Of a stretch of DNA of 64,000 nucleotides, positions 43,581 through 52,578 are shown piece after piece; within the stretch, counting starts at the first letter, position 1; the number at the start of each line of letters is the position of its first letter. A program made the position numbers and the translations under genes. Below the pieces are notes generated by a model. The model was given only the letters and a program-made list of their open reading frames with translations. It made no database searches and was not told the DNA's origin. Source of the DNA: Treponema succinifaciens DSM 2489 (GTDB taxonomy: Bacteria; Spirochaetota; Spirochaetia; Treponematales; Treponemataceae); the NCBI RefSeq assembly GCF_000195275.1, contig NC_015385.1, positions 496,001-560,000 of the forward strand, written 5' to 3'.

Positions 43581-44348
43581 ATGTTGAAGAAACGAATTAT
43601 AATCTGCCTTGATGTAAAAGATGGACGCACAACAAAAGGAATAAAATTTCAGAACAACATCGACATTGGCGACCCTGTGGAAATGGCTGCTGAATATTAC
43701 CGCCAGGGTGTGGACGAGCTTGTATTTTACGACATAATGGCAAGTGCGCGCGGAAGAGGTCCTATTCTTGATTTGATTGCAAGAGTCGCTTCTCAAGTTT
43801 TTATTCCATTTTGTGTTGGAGGTGGAATCGGAACTCTTGACGACATACGCTCTACAATTCTTGCCGGAGCTGAAAAGGTTTCGCTTAATTCTCAGGCTGT
43901 AAAAAATCCGGAGCTTATAAAGCAGGGTGCACGCGTTTTTGGAAATCAGTGCATTGTTCTTGGAATGGACGCTGCAAAAGATTCTCAAATGCCAAGCGGC
44001 TACAGAGTTTATATTAACGGCGGACGAATAAAGACAGAGCTTGATGCAAGGGAATGGGCACAGAAAGCTGTTGAGCTTGGTGCTGGCGAAATAGTTTTAA
44101 ATTCAATTGATGCCGATGGAACAAAAGAAGGCTATGAACTGAATCTTACAAAAATGATTGCGGAGTCTGTGCCGGTTCCTGTAATTGCAAGTGGCGGCGG
44201 TGGAACTCCTTCTCATCTTGCGGACGTTCTTACAAAAGGAAAGGCTGACGCTGCCCTGATTGCCTCAATGGTTCATTCAGGAGCGTACACAGTTTCTTCT
44301 ATAAAGAATGAGCTTTCCAAAGAAGGAATCCCTGTAAGGCTTGTTTAA
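43581..44348 (+). CDS. hisF: Imidazole glycerol phosphate synthase subunit HisF
   Basis: Cyclase that uses ammonia from HisH to form imidazole glycerol phosphate and AICAR. The 255-residue barrel has the catalytic aspartates in CLDVKDGR (Asp10) and GMDAAKD (about 131), the phosphate-binding [12 protein letters not shown] and [11 protein letters not shown] segments. [10 protein letters not shown] replaces the more usual LDITAS-x-x-R, as in some other lineages. It is co-transcribed with hisH and ends 8 nt before the converging pyruvate kinase gene. Confidence 0.95.
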   Translation: MLKKRIIICLDVKDGRTTKGIKFQNNIDIGDPVEMAAEYYRQGVDELVFYDIMASARGRGPILDLIARVASQVFIPFCVGGGIGTLDDIRSTILAGAEKVSLNSQAVKNPELIKQGARVFGNQCIVLGMDAAKDSQMPSGYRVYINGGRIKTELDAREWAQKAVELGAGEIVLNSIDADGTKEGYELNLTKMIAESVPVPVIASGGGGTPSHLADVLTKGKADAALIASMVHSGAYTVSSIKNELSKEGIPVRLV

Positions 44349-44356
44349 CTTTTACT

Positions 44357-46156
44357 TTAGCAGATTGCTCCCTCGTAAATAAGTCCCTGCTCTCCGTCTA
44401 TGGAAACAGAGAGATTGTCCTCAAGAATTTTGCAGGCGTCGGGAACATTCTGTATATAGACAAGGTTCGGATTTACAAGTTTCAGGTTTTCCTCTTGCAA
44501 GTCGCTTCCGGATTCTGAAATAACTCCGTCTATAATTCTTAATACCGGAATGAGGTCTTCTGTTATTCTTTCGCAAACAAGAATTGTTTTGTGGTTCAGT
44601 TTTACAGTGTCGCGGATTTCAACAATGTCTTCTGCGTGGATTATTCTTCCGCAGATTTTTTGTTTTTCACTGTTGCAGAATCCGAATGAAGTTCCTCTTG
44701 CAATTATGTTTCCAACAACAAGTACTCGGATTGTGTTTACCATAAGCGGACTTGAAAGCGGAATTCCTGCGCACACAACAACTCTGTCTGAAAGTTTTAC
44801 GAGGTTGTTTTCAATTGCAAGTTTTACAGCATTCTGAATCATCATGTCTGAATCTCCTGCGATTCTGCAAAGAACCGGAGTTACACCCCACTGAATCATA
44901 AGCTGACGCTGAACTTTTTTATTTGGAGTTACAGCAATTACAATTTGCTCTGGACGAAAACTTCCAATCATTCTTGCAGTGTTTCCATGCAGTGTCGGAA
45001 TTATTATTGCTTTTGCCTTTATGTTCTTTGAAAGTTTGTATGCGCTGTGTGCAACCATGTGTCCTACTTCTGTTCCGGGAACATAGTCGGAATCTATTTT
45101 TCTCATGTGCTCTTTGTATTCAAGAGAATCTTCTGTTGTGCGGGCAATCAGCGCCATTGTCTTTACAGATTCAACTGGATATTTTCCGCCAGCAGTTTCC
45201 CCGGAAAGCATGAGCGCATCTGTTCCGTCAAAAATTGCGTTTGCAACATCAGTAAGCTCTGCTCTTGTAGGCCGCGGATTTACAATCATTGAATCGAGCA
45301 TTTGCGTTGCCGTGATTACAGGTTTTCCGGCGGTATGGCAGCATCTTATAATGGCTTTTTGCGCGAGCGGAATTCTTTCTGTAGGAAGCTGGACTCCCAA
45401 ATCTCCGCGCGCAACCATTATTCCATCTGCCTCGCGTGTGATTTTTTCAATGTTGTTTAAGCCTTCTTCATTTTCGATTTTTGCAATGACACGGGCTTTT
45501 GCGCCTACAGATTTTAAGTATTCTTTAATCTGTACAACTTCTTCCGGGAAACTTACAAAGCTCGCCGCAACAAAATCAATGTCCTGTGTTGCCCCGAACT
45601 TTAAATCTTCCTTGTCTTTGTCTGACATGATTGGAAGCCCGGCATGAACTCCGATTAAGTTTACATTTTTTCTGCTTCCAAAAGTTCCGGCGTTTGAAGC
45701 CTTGCATATAATTTCTTCGCCTTCAACTTTCTGAACAACAAGTTCAATCAGTCCATCGGCTATTAAGATTTTTATTCCCGATGAAACTTTTTTTGTGGCT
45801 TCTTTCCATGAAATTGAAATTCTGCACGGCTTACCTTCCGAAGCATTTACGCAAGTGCAGTCGTCTGTTGTAACAATTACGGTTTCACCTGCGGAAAGAT
45901 TGATGTTGTTTGTGCCGTCTATAAGTCCAGTGCGGATTTCGGGACCTTTTGTGTCCAAAAGAATTGCAACAGGTACATCTATTTCTGCAGAAACTCTGCG
46001 AACCCTGTCCATTGCTTGCTTGTGCCAGTCATAAGTTCCGTGCGAAAAGTTGAATCTGGCTATGTTCATTCCTGCTTTTATCATTTCGCGGATTGTGTCA
46101 TCGTTGTCGCAGGCAGGTCCGATTGAGCATACGATTTTTGTTTTTCTTGTAAGCAT
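44357..46156 (-). CDS. pyk: Pyruvate kinase with C-terminal extension
   Basis: Last step of glycolysis, PEP + ADP to pyruvate + ATP. The 599-residue enzyme has TKIVCSIGPACDND at the start, the MNIARFNFSHG segment, VARGDLGVQLP and the MLDSM-x-x-NPRPTRAE loop near residue 310. It is longer than the ~470 core: after the usual PK C domain it adds about 125 residues resembling a PEP-utiliser swivelling domain (ending GVISESGSDLQEENLKL), which lacks an obvious catalytic histidine, as in the extension of some Gram-positive enzymes. ATG 46156 has GGAG upstream, while the longer frame to 46231 overlaps queD. Confidence 0.94.
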   Translation of the reverse strand: MLTRKTKIVCSIGPACDNDDTIREMIKAGMNIARFNFSHGTYDWHKQAMDRVRRVSAEIDVPVAILLDTKGPEIRTGLIDGTNNINLSAGETVIVTTDDCTCVNASEGKPCRISISWKEATKKVSSGIKILIADGLIELVVQKVEGEEIICKASNAGTFGSRKNVNLIGVHAGLPIMSDKDKEDLKFGATQDIDFVAASFVSFPEEVVQIKEYLKSVGAKARVIAKIENEEGLNNIEKITREADGIMVARGDLGVQLPTERIPLAQKAIIRCCHTAGKPVITATQMLDSMIVNPRPTRAELTDVANAIFDGTDALMLSGETAGGKYPVESVKTMALIARTTEDSLEYKEHMRKIDSDYVPGTEVGHMVAHSAYKLSKNIKAKAIIIPTLHGNTARMIGSFRPEQIVIAVTPNKKVQRQLMIQWGVTPVLCRIAGDSDMMIQNAVKLAIENNLVKLSDRVVVCAGIPLSSPLMVNTIRVLVVGNIIARGTSFGFCNSEKQKICGRIIHAEDIVEIRDTVKLNHKTILVCERITEDLIPVLRIIDGVISESGSDLQEENLKLVNPNLVYIQNVPDACKILEDNLSVSIDGEQGLIYEGAIC

Positions 46157-46175
46157 TTTGTTCTCCGATAAAAAA

Positions 46176-46562
46176 TTATTCAGCAATGTATCGCGCGCGG
46201 CTTGTTTCTGTTTCAAAAACATCGATTGCATAAAGCCATGCTTTTTTTCCGTCTGTTTTTTTTAGCAAAGGAATTCCTTCTATGATATGATTGTATATGT
46301 AAACGGCGATTCTTTCTGCGCTTGGATTTTGCTCAAAGAATTCTATGTCGTTTAAATTTGTATGGTCAATTTTGCCGCAAACTTCACGTAGAGTTTTTTT
46401 CAGCTTTGTAAAATCCAAAAGCATTCCACCTCTATCAAGTTCTGTTCCGCGGACGTGCGCATAAACTTTGTAATTGTGTCCGTGAAGATTTTCGCATTTT
46501 CCGTTGTAGTCTCTTAAAAAATGCGCCGCGCTAAAATCAGCAGTAACTCTAACTTCAAACAT
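46176..46562 (-). CDS. queD: 6-carboxytetrahydropterin synthase QueD (PTPS family)
   Basis: Acts in queuosine precursor synthesis, turning dihydroneopterin triphosphate into 6-carboxytetrahydropterin. The 128-residue protein has zinc ligands His14, His27 and His29 (AAHFL, LHGHNY), the catalytic Cys23 in GKCENLHGH and the DHTNLN motif near 70. The Cys-x3-His spacing fits QueD. It lies 19 nt upstream of pyk on the same strand; other queuosine genes are not present in the window. Confidence 0.9.
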   Translation of the reverse strand: MFEVRVTADFSAAHFLRDYNGKCENLHGHNYKVYAHVRGTELDRGGMLLDFTKLKKTLREVCGKIDHTNLNDIEFFEQNPSAERIAVYIYNHIIEGIPLLKKTDGKKAWLYAIDVFETETSRARYIAE

Positions 46563-46665
46563 ATCGATTTTTATTATACAGTTTTTGCCGTTCTATGAAA
46601 ATTGAATTTTCAAACTTCTTTCATTTGTTTTTCAAAAATGAAATAGCCAGGCTTTGCAAAAACGG

Positions 46666-46752
46666 TTATAATTTAATGTCATTATCAGGCTCGACCCCGA
46701 TAATCTAATGGAGTTCTACAACAGATTCCCATGTCGTGGCATGGGAATGACA
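46666..46752 (+). repeat. Composite hairpin repeat, copy 3 (short form)
   Basis: TGTCATTATCAGG-CTCGAC-CCCGATAATCT (46677-46706; one mismatch in the stem), then CAACAGATTCCC and GTCGTGGCATGGGAATGACA. ATTCCCATG and CATGGGAAT form a second 9-bp hairpin. It has the same order of parts as 32230-32337. It lies between queD and the exported-protein gene that follows. Confidence 0.7.
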
Positions 46753-46757
46753 ATAAA

Positions 46758-47294
46758 ATGTTTGTTTTTATGAAAAAGCTTTTGTTTTTGATTTTAATTC
46801 TGTTTGCCTTCGTTTTTTCTTTTGCGGATGATTCTGATTTTTCACAGCCTTATGAAGAAAAAGTTTTAGTGTCTTTTGGAAGTTCCAGAAAAAAATTGCC
46901 GGAACCCAAGCAGAAAATTGTGCGTGAAAAGAGTTTTCCGTTTTTCTCTAAATATAACTTTTCAGATAGGACAGAAATTTCAGAAGAGGAAGCCATGAAA
47001 CTAATCGGCGGAATTTCAGAAAACAAATCAGTCATAAAAAAGGAAAAATTCTGGTACTGGGCAACTGTTGTGAATGCCGCGACTGCAGGCGGACTTTCCG
47101 TAGGATGTATTGATGCGGACAGCACAAAAGAACTTGGCGCATTTGGAATTCCTGACGCAATTTTCTTTTTGGGAGCAGTTGCAACAAATCGCATTTCTGC
47201 CCATTACGAAAAAAAATCCCTGCAAAATTACAATGATTATGTTGAAGAATATAATAAAAGGATAGCAAATTACGTTGAAAATATAACAGAATGA
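46758..47294 (+). CDS. Small exported protein of unknown function
   Basis: A product of about 178 residues whose N-terminus forms a signal peptide (MKKLLFLILILFAFVFSFAD from the internal ATG at 46770). Near the C-terminus two hydrophobic stretches (ATAGGLSVG and IPDAIFFLGAVAT) are followed by a tyrosine-rich helix YNDYVEEYNKR. No family is recognised. Start choice between 46758 and 46770 is open because neither has a clear ribosome binding site. The layout resembles the next gene. Confidence 0.6.
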   Translation: MFVFMKKLLFLILILFAFVFSFADDSDFSQPYEEKVLVSFGSSRKKLPEPKQKIVREKSFPFFSKYNFSDRTEISEEEAMKLIGGISENKSVIKKEKFWYWATVVNAATAGGLSVGCIDADSTKELGAFGIPDAIFFLGAVATNRISAHYEKKSLQNYNDYVEEYNKRIANYVENITE

Positions 47295-47301
47295 AATTTT
47301 G

Positions 47302-47331
47302 TTGACAAGAAGAATAACATATTGTTATAAT
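47302..47331 (+). promoter_or_regulatory. Consensus promoter of the second small exported protein
   Basis: TTGACA (47302-47307), 18-nt spacer, TATAAT (47326-47331): both boxes match consensus exactly. RNA should start near 47338 with the AAGGAG site at the very 5' end and ATG at 47351. Confidence 0.8.
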
Positions 47332-47350
47332 ATGGATAAGGAGTATTTTT

Positions 47351-47806
47351 ATGAGAAAGTTTCTTTTAGGTTTTATTTTGCTTCTTTGCTTTTCTGTTTT
47401 TGTGCAGGAAAATGAAAACTGCGGAATTGTTTTTTCTACTCAGTCAGTTTTTCAAAAAATGGTTCAGCATGATGGACTTTTTTCTTTGGACAAATTTCAG
47501 TTTGCTGGCGGAAAAAATGCAGAAATCAAAACAGACCTTGACGCTTCCTTGCGCATTATTGAAGAAGCTAAGTTTTTGTCAGAAAAAGCTGATTTTTGCC
47601 GGAACATGAGTTGGGCTTCTTTTATGGGCGCGGTCGGCTGTACTGCAATTGGCGCATTAAACAACAATCTTTCTTGTGATACAGACAACGCTTTGTTTGA
47701 CATTGTTTCCAATTGTGTGCTTTCACTTTTTTATTTTCCTTTGTGCGAATCTTCCTACAGAAATGGCGCGGCTGAAAAATATAATCAGTTTGGTTTAATT
47801 GATTGA
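47351..47806 (+). CDS. Small exported protein, possible paralogue of the previous gene
   Basis: A 151-residue product with a signal peptide (MRKFLLGFILLLCFSVFVQ) and a C-terminal layout like that of the preceding gene: hydrophobic stretch (SWASFMGAVGCTAIGAL), a short loop with CDTDN, a second hydrophobic stretch (VLSLFYFPLCESS) and a tyrosine-containing helix. Overall identity by eye is low. It has its own consensus promoter and AAGGAG site. Function unknown. A 12-bp palindrome TAACGCGCGTTA lies at 47816-47827 just after the stop. Confidence 0.65.
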   Translation: MRKFLLGFILLLCFSVFVQENENCGIVFSTQSVFQKMVQHDGLFSLDKFQFAGGKNAEIKTDLDASLRIIEEAKFLSEKADFCRNMSWASFMGAVGCTAIGALNNNLSCDTDNALFDIVSNCVLSLFYFPLCESSYRNGAAEKYNQFGLID

Positions 47807-47854
47807 CAAAGAAAATAACGCGCGTTACAGAATATGCACAGGAAATTTTTCTTT

Positions 47855-48799
47855 TTAAAGACCAGTCGCTTCGTCAATACCCATCATTATGTTCATGCAC
47901 TGGACAGCCGCTCCGCTTGCGCCTTTTCCGAGGTTGTCAAAACGGCTCGTTATTGTAATTCGCTCGTCGTTTCCGCAGACAAAAATCTGCATATTGTTTG
48001 TTCCTGACAATGTGTTTGCCGCGATAAAATTGTCCTGCAAAATTCCTTCACCAAGAAAATCCGCGGTTTTTACAAAATGGCAGCCCTTGTAATGCTCCTT
48101 GAATGTTTCGCAGATTTCTTTTGCGCTCATTTTCTTTTCCAAAAGCCTTGAATAAAGCGAAATTGTAACTGTCATTCCCTGAAAATAATCGCATACATAA
48201 GGATTGAAAATTGGCTTGTAATTTAAGCCGCTTACCTTTTGCATTTCTGGCAAGTGCTTGTGTTCCTGTGTGAGGGCATAAAGGCGCGGACTTTTTAGCT
48301 CTGGATTGCGGTTTGAATCTTCGTATTGCGCGATTGCTTTTTTTCCGGCTCCTGAATATCCAGAAACCGCATGGCAGACAATCGGATAATCCGCAGAAAT
48401 TATTCCATGTTTTACAAGCGGAAAGCAAATTGAGGCGAATCCTGAAGCATAGCAACCAGGCGCTGCGACTCTGCTTGAATTTATAATTTTTTCACGGTGC
48501 GCAGGGGAAAGCTCAGGAAATCCATAAGCCCAGTCAGGGTTTATACGGTGCGCTGTAGAAGCGTCTATGATTTTTGTCTTTGGATTTGTGCAAAGACTTA
48601 CGGCTTCTATGCTGGCGGCATCCGGAAGGCATAAAAATGTAAAATCAGACTCGTTGATAAACTTTGCGCGTTCTGCAGAGTCTTTGCGTTTGTCTTCATC
48701 GATAAGCAGGATTTCAATGTCTTTTCTGTTTTCAAAACGTTCAAAAATTTTTAAGCCTGTAGTTCCTTCTTTTCCGTCGATAAAGATTTTGTATGCCAT
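47855..48799 (-). CDS. argC: N-acetyl-gamma-glutamyl-phosphate reductase (type 2)
   Basis: NADPH-dependent step of arginine synthesis. The 314-residue length and the sequence around the catalytic cysteine (VAAPGCYASGF near residue 116), with KIFIDGKEGTTGLKI at the N-terminus and GYSGAGKKAI near 149, mark the shorter type 2 form. Asp/Glu and histidine expected in the active site region HAVSGYSG are visible. It is transcribed alone toward the small exported genes. Confidence 0.92.
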   Translation of the reverse strand: MAYKIFIDGKEGTTGLKIFERFENRKDIEILLIDEDKRKDSAERAKFINESDFTFLCLPDAASIEAVSLCTNPKTKIIDASTAHRINPDWAYGFPELSPAHREKIINSSRVAAPGCYASGFASICFPLVKHGIISADYPIVCHAVSGYSGAGKKAIAQYEDSNRNPELKSPRLYALTQEHKHLPEMQKVSGLNYKPIFNPYVCDYFQGMTVTISLYSRLLEKKMSAKEICETFKEHYKGCHFVKTADFLGEGILQDNFIAANTLSGTNNMQIFVCGNDERITITSRFDNLGKGASGAAVQCMNIMMGIDEATGL

Positions 48800-48870
48800 A
48801 AGACGCCTCTTTTTGATGTAACTTTATAAAGTTAGTTTTTTTTATAGGATATATAGAATAAAAACTTAGA

Positions 48871-48899
48871 TTGTGCATCAAGTGCTGAAATGATATACT
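48871..48899 (+). promoter_or_regulatory. Promoter of the small lipoprotein gene, predicted leaderless
   Basis: TTGTGC (48871-48876), 17-nt spacer, TATACT (48894-48899) with extended TGa. The first in-frame ATG (48906) is only 6 nt after the -10 box, so transcription would start at the codon itself. Confidence 0.6.
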
Positions 48900-48905
48900 T
48901 TAGGA

Positions 48906-49316
48906 ATGAAAGATTCAATATTTATGAAAAAAATTGTTTTTAACTTTTTAGTTGCTTTTGCTTCAGTTTGCTTTTTTTCATGCGTGTCAACAAAGGTTGA
49001 AGTTCCAGACAATGCTTCAAGTCTTGAAATAATTCAGCTTGCACAGACTGCATTGGACAAGGGGAGCACAAAAAAATCTTTGCAGTATTATGAAATTCTT
49101 TTGCAGCGTTACGGAATGAACACTGCCATTTATATAGAAGGCCGCTACGAAATTGCGCATATTTATGTTAAGCAGAAAAAATACAGCAAGGCAGAGCCAA
49201 TCATAAATGAAATTCTTGAAATTTATAATGCAAGCCAGCCTGGACAGTTTCCCGGCGCATACAGAAAACTTGTCCAGAAAGACTTTGAAAAAATTCAAAA
49301 CAGAAAACGCAATTAA
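48906..49316 (+). CDS. Small TPR-like lipoprotein
   Basis: A 136-residue lipoprotein. From the ATG at 48924 the signal reads MKKIVFNFLVAFASVCFFSC with the acceptor cysteine in FFSC; from 48906 six residues are added. The rest is helical and TPR-like (ALDKGSTKKSLQYYEILLQRYG, then IYVKQKKYSKAEPIINEIL). The earlier ATG fits the promoter spacing and a leaderless start. Its stop overlaps the end of the converging VWA gene by four bases. Role unknown. Confidence 0.75.
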   Translation: MKDSIFMKKIVFNFLVAFASVCFFSCVSTKVEVPDNASSLEIIQLAQTALDKGSTKKSLQYYEILLQRYGMNTAIYIEGRYEIAHIYVKQKKYSKAEPIINEILEIYNASQPGQFPGAYRKLVQKDFEKIQNRKRN

Positions 49317-50599
49317 TCCGCGGATTTTCCTTTTTCATCAGGAACGATAATGCAGTCGAGCGTGATTCCTTTTTCACTTGCAAGCTGCATTACTTTTTCC
49401 TGCGTTATTTTTCTTGGACCTCTTGGCTTTGGATGCGGTTCAGCGTCTCCAAGAAGAATGATTTTTCTTTGCGCGTCATTTCTCCATTCATAGAAATTTA
49501 TTGAAGCAAAAAGAGCTTCATGCACAGCTTCTGGAATGTCGCCGCCTTCGTTTCCGTGGATTATGACGGAATCCAATTGCTTTTTGATTTTTTCAGGCTC
49601 TCTTGTAAAGTCAAAGAATTTTACAGGAAGTCCTTTGTGGTTATAGGAGTCGTTGTAATCCCTGTAAAGCAAAAGCGCAATTCTTAAGTCTTCAAATTCC
49701 TTTGCCTGTTCGATAAACTCTGGAATCCATTTTTTGCGAAGAACTTCCATGTCGTCTTTCATGCTGCCGGTTGTGTCTATTGCAAGCACGATGTCCGCTC
49801 TTGTCTTCGGCGTGATTCTTTCTACGGAATCCAGTAAGTCCTGAACAAGATTTTCCGGCTTGGAATAATACAAAAATCCGCCGCCTTCATTTGCAAGCTG
49901 CGAAAATTTTTCTACCGCCAAAGGATTGTAGTCGTCTGTTAAAATCGGCTTTTCTTCTTTCTGCGGAATTATTTGCGGCTCTTCATTTACTTCTGGCTCT
50001 GGAATTTCTTCAAGCGCGGCTTCGGCTTTTGTAGGCTCTTTTTCCTTTGGAGCTTTACCTATGTCGAACATAAACGGATTGTCCATGTATTTGCCAGTGT
50101 AGTCGCCGTAAGGTTTTTCAAATGTGCGGATATTTATAAAAACACCTTTCCCTATTTGAACAGAACCGTTGCGCGACCAAGGATAGCCAAAATAAATCGT
50201 GTTTGGAATAAAAATGTGGAATGCTTGTCCAAGCTCAGGATGATTTTCTACAGTTGAAGAAATCAGGCTGTATTTTGAATATTCAGAATGAAGCTCTTTT
50301 CCGTCCAAGTAGCGGATTTCGTTTCCGTTTGTTTCGTTCCATTCTGTGGCGCGGTAAGCGTAGTTTGGCTCTTTTCCGTTTGGATCTTTTGTGGTTTCAA
50401 CCAGCATTACGCTGCTTATTGCAGGCTTCTTCCTTATAAAAAGATCAACTCCTTCACGTTCGCCCGAATCTGAAAATCTTTCCTTTACTGATATGTCGTT
50501 TGCCAGAATTTGCATTTGCGGCAGTTCAACAATCCGAGTCTGCTGTGCAAAGGCAATTCCTAGTGAGATTATGGTAAAGAACAAAATGCGCTTTTTCAT
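49313..50599 (-). CDS. Exported von Willebrand factor A domain protein
   Basis: A 428-residue exported protein with signal peptide (MKKRILFFTIISLGIAFAQ). Residues 25-180 form an N-terminal domain that I do not recognise, followed by an acidic/proline linker (about 183-220). The VWA domain starts near residue 268 with a MIDAS motif DTTGS at 275-279, and continues with LLLYRDYND and EGGDIPEAVHEAL. Metal-dependent ligand binding or protein assembly in the periplasm is likely. Similar exported VWA proteins occur in other treponemes, from memory. Confidence 0.85.
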   Translation of the reverse strand: MKKRILFFTIISLGIAFAQQTRIVELPQMQILANDISVKERFSDSGEREGVDLFIRKKPAISSVMLVETTKDPNGKEPNYAYRATEWNETNGNEIRYLDGKELHSEYSKYSLISSTVENHPELGQAFHIFIPNTIYFGYPWSRNGSVQIGKGVFINIRTFEKPYGDYTGKYMDNPFMFDIGKAPKEKEPTKAEAALEEIPEPEVNEEPQIIPQKEEKPILTDDYNPLAVEKFSQLANEGGGFLYYSKPENLVQDLLDSVERITPKTRADIVLAIDTTGSMKDDMEVLRKKWIPEFIEQAKEFEDLRIALLLYRDYNDSYNHKGLPVKFFDFTREPEKIKKQLDSVIIHGNEGGDIPEAVHEALFASINFYEWRNDAQRKIILLGDAEPHPKPRGPRKITQEKVMQLASEKGITLDCIIVPDEKGKSAD

Positions 50600-50697
50600 G
50601 ATTTTATTATCGGAGTGTATTTCCTTGAGATGAAGTGTAAAATTTATTTATGCTAAAAGAAGAGAATATTTTTACAAAAATGTTTTGGATTTATACG

Positions 50698-50725
50698 TTG
50701 AAAATTGAAAAATGTGTGATATAAT
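50698..50725 (+). promoter_or_regulatory. Promoter of the gene at 50819
   Basis: TTGAAA (50698-50703), a 16-nt spacer and TATAAT (50720-50725) with TGa directly in front (extended -10). RNA should start near 50732, giving an 87-nt leader. Confidence 0.65.
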
Positions 50726-50818
50726 AATAGTCTATAAAAATTTTAGTTTTCAAGAACAGGTTTAGCATTTTAATTATGCCGTAAATAGTTCCAATTTAAA
50801 AATAAAGGCGAAGGTATT

Positions 50819-51916
50819 TTGGACACAAACAAAATTAAAAATTCAGATTTTTCTCAAGTTGATATTTCTTATTTTTTTAACAATGATGAAAATATTAAAA
50901 ATGAAATTATTCAGACTGGAATTATTGTTTTTACAGATTATCAGCAGAAACTTATAAAAAAACTTCAGGATGCGCTTGAAAAGACTGCTCCAGACAGACT
51001 GGCACGGCTTCAGGAAAGGCTTGATGACGTTACAAGTCTTGCTCAAGCGATTGCCCGCTTTCCGTCTTTGCTTGAGCGGGTGAACACAACAACTTCCACA
51101 AGAACGCCGATGGCTTTGGTTGAAAGCATTATTTCGTATCAAGAGGAAGGCGATACTGTTCTTCACATGCCGTCAAAAGCTATTCTAGGAAAAGGATTTC
51201 TTGTGGCGAAAATACACACTTTTTTTTCAATGTCGAAGCTTGCAAAAAATTACGCCCTAATGGATGAAAAAGAAGTCAAGAAGTATTATGACGAAACTGT
51301 TTCCATGATGTTTACACTTATGGCGGAAGATGTCTACATGAACCTTATAAAAGACAAGTCTGTTTCTATTGATTTGCGCCGTGAACTTGCCAATTCCCTT
51401 ATAATCCTTTGGGAGCACAGAAGCGACCAGACAATTTCTGATATTGCGCCTGTTTTGCAGGCTGTTTGGTCTACTCGCCGCCGTCTTGCTCCCGCTTTTG
51501 GCTCCATGATGGGAACGAGTGAGCTTATGATGGTTACGTTCCAGATGGACGATCAGTGGGGCGCATTTATAAAGGAAAAACTTAGCGAACCGGATGTTGC
51601 ACAGGCAATGGAGGAATTCCTGTTCGGAGTTTCTTATGAGCAAATTTTGCGTCTTAAAGGAATTTTGCGTGATCAAGGCGTAAAGTCGATTGGACGTGAT
51701 GAAGTAAGTTCATATCTTGGCGAGCGTGTAAAAACAGACATAAACCTTGACTATAGAGATTTTTATCTTTTGTATACAGTTCGCCGTGATAATGCAAGGG
51801 CAAGGCAAAGGCTTCATATTGAAGGTCCGAAAAATACGCTTGAAGACCACTTTATCCGTTTTATAATGGAAAAAAATCAGGAAAAGCAGAAAAATGATAC
51901 TTTTGCAAAAAATTGA
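50819..51916 (+). CDS. Conserved-looking cytoplasmic protein of unknown function
   Basis: A 365-residue protein without signal peptide or membrane helix and rich in predicted helices. A coiled-coil-like stretch lies at about residues 40-75 (QQKLIKKLQDALEKTAPDRL). I recognise no family; it may be spirochaete-specific. I chose the TTG at 50819 because an AAGG site sits upstream and the product starts sensibly (MDTNKIKNSDFSQVD). The XRE-cupin gene follows 28 nt later, so they may share a transcript. Confidence 0.7.
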   Translation: MDTNKIKNSDFSQVDISYFFNNDENIKNEIIQTGIIVFTDYQQKLIKKLQDALEKTAPDRLARLQERLDDVTSLAQAIARFPSLLERVNTTTSTRTPMALVESIISYQEEGDTVLHMPSKAILGKGFLVAKIHTFFSMSKLAKNYALMDEKEVKKYYDETVSMMFTLMAEDVYMNLIKDKSVSIDLRRELANSLIILWEHRSDQTISDIAPVLQAVWSTRRRLAPAFGSMMGTSELMMVTFQMDDQWGAFIKEKLSEPDVAQAMEEFLFGVSYEQILRLKGILRDQGVKSIGRDEVSSYLGERVKTDINLDYRDFYLLYTVRRDNARARQRLHIEGPKNTLEDHFIRFIMEKNQEKQKNDTFAKN

Positions 51917-51944
51917 ATTTCTTTAATATGTTGCGGGTAAAAAA

Positions 51945-52532
51945 ATGAGCGAAGACGAAAATAAAAGACAATATCAGTTTGGAGAAAAATTAAGAGCTGT
52001 CCGTGAAAGAAAGCATTTGACATTAAAAGCTGTGGCGGCGCACGCAAAAGTTAGTGAAAGTCTCGTTTCCCAGATTGAGCGGAATAAAGTTTCTCCTGCT
52101 ATAGATACATTGCTTGATATTGCCGATGCTTTGGATATAAGCCTTGAATTCCTTTTTGAAGAATACAGCCGCCGCCGTCCAGTTTCTGTGATTCACCGTG
52201 AAGACCGCCGTAAAATCAACGAGGAGGATGTTGTTTACGAAGAGCTTTCAGATCCATTTTCCGGCAATGGTGAAAATTCATTTGAAAGCTACACGATAAA
52301 TATTCCTGTTGGAAGCCGTACTCACCGCGGAAGCTACGGTCATCTTGGAAAAGAAATGGGGCTTGTTGTTCAAGGCGAAGGAATTCTTCACTACGGAAAC
52401 AAAGAAATTGCTTTAAAAGAAGGCGACAGTATCACGTTCAACGCAGGTTCTCCCCATACTTTGGAGAATACAGGCTCTGTTGAATTAAAGGCGATTTGGA
52501 TGGTTACTCCTGCCCAGAAATTCAACGCGTAA
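51945..52532 (+). CDS. XRE-family regulator with cupin domain
   Basis: A 195-residue transcription factor: N-terminal helix-turn-helix of the XRE/Cro type (residues 12-66; LRAVRERKHLTLKAVAAHAK, then VSESLVSQIERNKVSPAI) and a C-terminal cupin_2 fold (about 110-190; GLVVQGEGILHYGNKEIALK, then EGDSITFNAGSPHTLENTG). Such proteins sense small molecules or polyamines and often control their own and neighbouring metabolic genes. The target here is not evident. It precedes the MITE-like element and the activase gene. Confidence 0.88.
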   Translation: MSEDENKRQYQFGEKLRAVRERKHLTLKAVAAHAKVSESLVSQIERNKVSPAIDTLLDIADALDISLEFLFEEYSRRRPVSVIHREDRRKINEEDVVYEELSDPFSGNGENSFESYTINIPVGSRTHRGSYGHLGKEMGLVVQGEGILHYGNKEIALKEGDSITFNAGSPHTLENTGSVELKAIWMVTPAQKFNA

Positions 52533-52578
52533 TTTTTTTATTTTAGCATTGCCATGTCTGGTTGAATTCTTCCTCTGT

